Shown here in pieces: positions 61,780-64,000 of a stretch of DNA of 64,000 nt. Source of the DNA: Bedellia somnulentella (taxonomy: Eukaryota > Arthropoda > Insecta > Lepidoptera > Bedelliidae); contig OY755173.1 of assembly GCA_963576735.1 (NCBI GenBank), forward strand, positions 7,720,873-7,784,872, read 5' to 3'. The notes under the pieces are model-generated. The model saw nothing but the letters and a program-made list of their open reading frames with translations. It was not told the origin of the DNA and searched no databases. Numbering within the stretch: the stretch's first letter is position 1; each line of letters opens with the position of its first letter. A program made the position numbers and the translations under genes.

Positions 61780-62012
61780 CCTAGAATGTCGCTACCCCTT
61801 TCTACCCACGGGTGTCATAAGAGGTGACTAAGGGTATGGGGCCTTTAGTGGTTTTTGGGCGATGCGGTTGGAAACCCATCACCAACTATACTACATTTCT
61901 GCCATCTACTCCCCTATCAATATCCAAATGTGGCTGAGGAGATTCTAGCTCTGCAGCTCTGGCTACCCCGTTTTGGGATTTATGACCGTGAGTATATGTA
62001 TGTATGTATGTA
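61780..62012 (+). mobile_element. SINE (RTE-ended), copy 11
   Basis: Plus strand, head shortened (tagaatgtcgctaccccttt), tail gaccgtgagtatatgtatgt. It lies inside the element nested in the Helitron at 59939-62418. Confidence 0.82.
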
Positions 62013-62840
62013 AGCTAATCTAAGGTAAAATTAAATGGGTAGTATTTGTAAGAAAACGCTAAAATAAACTGACTAATCATTCCATCAAACTGACCCGACC
62101 CGTCTATTCGAGTGCTGCCTCGACTCGCGCCTCGAAAAAGTGAGGAGCTACGTGAGGTGGTTTATATTTCAAATACGAGAACTCCCTCATTTTCTCGCGA
62201 CGAGTAGCTCAAACGAGGTACCTCACGAGTGAGGGGTTATCACTAAGCAAGAAGGCTCTCTATTTCCAGTGTATTTCTTTACTCTATGGCTACACTATTC
62301 AGGAGTGCTCTAAGTAGTAATCATTGCGCTAAATTTCACAAATCTTGAGCAGTGTTTGAAGAAACCTCAGATATTAATAAAACAACGCTACCCGTGCGAA
62401 GCTGGGCCGATCCACTAGTTATTCATAAATGTATTGCCTAAATGAAGATTTGAAATGAATGAATTTAATGTAAAAGTTGTCCCTTTCTGTCTATACATCG
62501 CTATGCCAAGGGCATTAATCGTTTAAGGTTTTTTTGAGATAGTAATTTTATTGAATTCACCATCAGAAGTTTGTCTAGAAAAGATAAGACTGACAACACT
62601 GATTGGTGAAAGAGTTTTTTATATTGTATTATAATCTAAGAGTAGTGGATAATGGCTGATGATTATGATTCTATTCTAATTAGGGATTTAACTCAACTTG
62701 CTTTCTTAAAAGGCTAACTTCCATTTGCTAAAGCCTTTTTTTTGTTATAATATGATTTAATTATGATTAGTAATATAGCAGTTCCTGAGATCCTAGCGTT
62801 CAAACAAACAAACTCTTCAGCTTTATAATATTACGTACAA

Positions 62841-63226
62841 ATACATACATATACTCACGGCTATAAATCCCTAGAAGGGGTAGCCAGAACTAAGGAATCA
62901 GACATTCCTCAGCCACTTTTGGAAGTTGCATAGGGAAAAGATGATGAAATTAAGGTTGTTGGATGTGGCGATGTCCCTCCACCCGCATCGCCCAAAAATC
63001 CCTTAAAAGCCACAATACCGTTAGACGCATCTTACGTACACCCACCGGATGGGGCAGTCCTATTCTAACGCCAGATTTTTGAATTGAGTATTCAAGCTGA
63101 GAACGACTTTAGTATCGTTTTGTCTCATTCAGTTGTTAAGATTTCAATCCGACAGAACGATACTTAAGTTGTTCTCAGCTGGAATACTCAATTCAGAAAT
63201 CAGTCGCTAGTCGACACAACACAGCA
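62841..63226 (-). mobile_element. SINE (RTE-ended), copy 12, split by a MITE
   Basis: Minus-strand copy. Its head is separated from the body by a 139-base palindromic MITE at 63069-63207: cctattctaa on one side and tcgacacaacacagcaa on the other. Confidence 0.82.
63069..63207. repeat. Palindromic MITE nested in SINE copy 12
   Basis: ttgaattgagtattcaagct at the left is matched by agctggaatactcaattcag at the right, and the inverted match extends inward about 50 bases (agtatcgtttt against agaacgatact). Possible 3-base target duplication TAA/TAG. Confidence 0.8.
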
Positions 63227-63412
63227 ATAAGGTAAACAGACGATGACAAAACGTGTGAAAGTATTAGCCATCTCTGTCTGCTTCGGGAATTTATGGTTGG
63301 AATGTTGAGTTGTATATGAAATGAAAATCCTTCAAACTGATTAAAATGTATTTATTATAAGTAGTTGTATTGATTTTATTTCATTTTTTAGATTTTGTCC
63401 TCTCACATACAT

Positions 63413-63508
63413 TTAAATATTTATAATCTTGAGAGTCCATGCGTACTCTGACTTAACTTCAGCTTGATCTGGAAAATCGATAGCAACCATTTTATTCTTA
63501 AATGTCCA
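63413..63508 (-). CDS. Fuca: Alpha-L-fucosidase gene 3, last exon only (rest beyond the window)
   Basis: After the acceptor tgtttcag this 96-base minus-strand exon reads WTFKNKMVAIDFPDQAEVKS, then EYAWTLKI and a TAA stop. It has the same length, phase and pattern as the last exon of gene 2 (W-K-I ... [17 protein letters not shown]). It must be the 3' end of a third fucosidase gene whose other exons lie to the right. A LINE sits in the adjoining intron from about 63541. Whether the gene is intact cannot be seen here. Confidence 0.8.
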   Translation of the reverse strand, partial: WTFKNKMVAIDFPDQAEVKSEYAWTLKIINI

Positions 63509-63540
63509 CTGAAACAAGAAAATAAGTAATTAAAATTATA

Positions 63541-64000
63541 TCTCATGAAGCATAGTAAAATTGTACCACTTCTTAAATCCGGAGGAGATAAAATTAGTCC
63601 TGATGGTTATAGACCCATATCAATTCTGCCAGTTTTAAGTAAAATATTCGAAAAACTAATGTTCAATCAAATGCTTTTGCATTTCGCTTCAAACAAATTG
63701 TTTCATCCAAAACAATTTGGCTTTACGAAGGGCCGCTCTACCACCGATGCAGGCGTTGCCTTAATGAAACACATTTCCACGATTCGTGGGAACGCAAAAA
63801 TGATGCTATTGGTTTGTTTTGCGATCTTACGAAGGCATTTGATTGTGCAGATCATGAAATCCTTTTTATTAAATTAGAACATTATGGCATACAAGGTGAC
63901 GCACTTAAATTAATAAAGTCTTAGTTTTCGGATCGGATACAGAAAGTGCAAATCAATAATGCAATATCACCTGGAACTCATGTAAAAATGGGTGTTCCGC
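63541..64000 (+). pseudogene. Jockey-type LINE reverse transcriptase, damaged, running off the window
   Basis: KIVPLLKSGGDKISPDGYRP, then ISILPVLSKIFEKLMFNQML and HPKQFGFTKGRSTTDAGVAL are reverse transcriptase blocks. A frame change near 63800 leads to FCDLTKAFDCADHE (first catalytic Asp). A stop interrupts at about 63922, then QIGVPQ-like text begins at the right edge (KMGVP). It sits in an intron of fucosidase gene 3, on the opposite strand. Confidence 0.78.

Larger units (their letters stand above)
60782..62288. mobile_element. Insertion nested in the Helitron, hAT-like
   Basis: Flanked by an 8-base duplication, gctacact (60774-60781 and 62289-62296); the uninterrupted Helitron copy reads caaagcttcactattcagg. 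It starts caggggctgg and ends ctctatg. The terminal inverted match is weak. It contains the TTAA-type element and SINE copy 11. No transposase is seen. Confidence 0.6.
59939..62418 (+). mobile_element. Non-autonomous Helitron with a 1.5-kb nested insertion
   Basis: Same 5' end (tctatacttataataaatct) and same 3' end (gaagctgggccgatccactag) as 44630-45609. It starts directly at the TATG tail of the RTE copy 56551-59936. Without the insert at 60782-62288 it would be about 970 bases, the same as the other copy. Confidence 0.75.

Overview
The window is animal nuclear DNA, most likely from a lepidopteran insect. It is AT-rich, has short exons with GT-AG introns, and is crowded with transposable elements. 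These include a short SINE with a TATG-type tail that resembles, from memory, the Metulj family of butterflies, RTE-type LINEs, Helitrons ending in CTAG, hAT and Harbinger-type MITEs, and a dispersed repeat beginning ccggccaagtgcgagtcgg that I associate with moths. No prokaryotic feature or CRISPR array is present. I ran no alignments; similarity statements rest on reading the sequence and remembered family features.

Region 1 (411-32746, plus strand) is a 5'-incomplete Rab-GAP gene of the TBC1D8/9 family. Fourteen exons can be traced by motif, splice sites and continuous phase: GRAM domain, TBC domain with both catalytic fingers, a region with one EF-hand, then the C-terminus. About 873 residues are encoded here. 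A tRNA-Asp-like gene lies in one intron.

Region 2 (5.25-29.88 kb) contains the same stretch of that gene twice. The segment from the intron before exon 8 to just after exon 11 appears at about 5254-18802 and again at about 22328-29879, separated by exactly 200 N. The copies differ by whole transposon insertions. Three of the four exons in the second copy each lack one base. This looks like two haplotypes placed in series by the assembler. The comparison also provides natural empty sites that define several insertions and their target duplications.

Region 3 (35.7-51.3 kb, and 63.4 kb to beyond the end, minus strand) is a tandem family of alpha-L-fucosidase (GH29) genes. Two are complete, with six coding exons each (489 and 475 residues). 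Exons 2 to 5 have identical lengths in the two genes. A third is represented by its last exon. Their introns are full of different MITEs.

The rest is transposon sequence: two RTE copies (8411-14453 and 56551-59936), a Jockey/CR1-group LINE nested inside the first RTE, a Ty3/gypsy element cut by the assembly gap, two related Helitrons, and thirteen copies of the SINE, whose two ends match the two ends of the RTE. I found no convincing novel multi-gene system. The strongest observations are the serial-haplotype structure, the SINE/RTE relationship, a composite inverted-repeat element at 5803-7523, and the fucosidase cluster with one apparent GC-AG intron.
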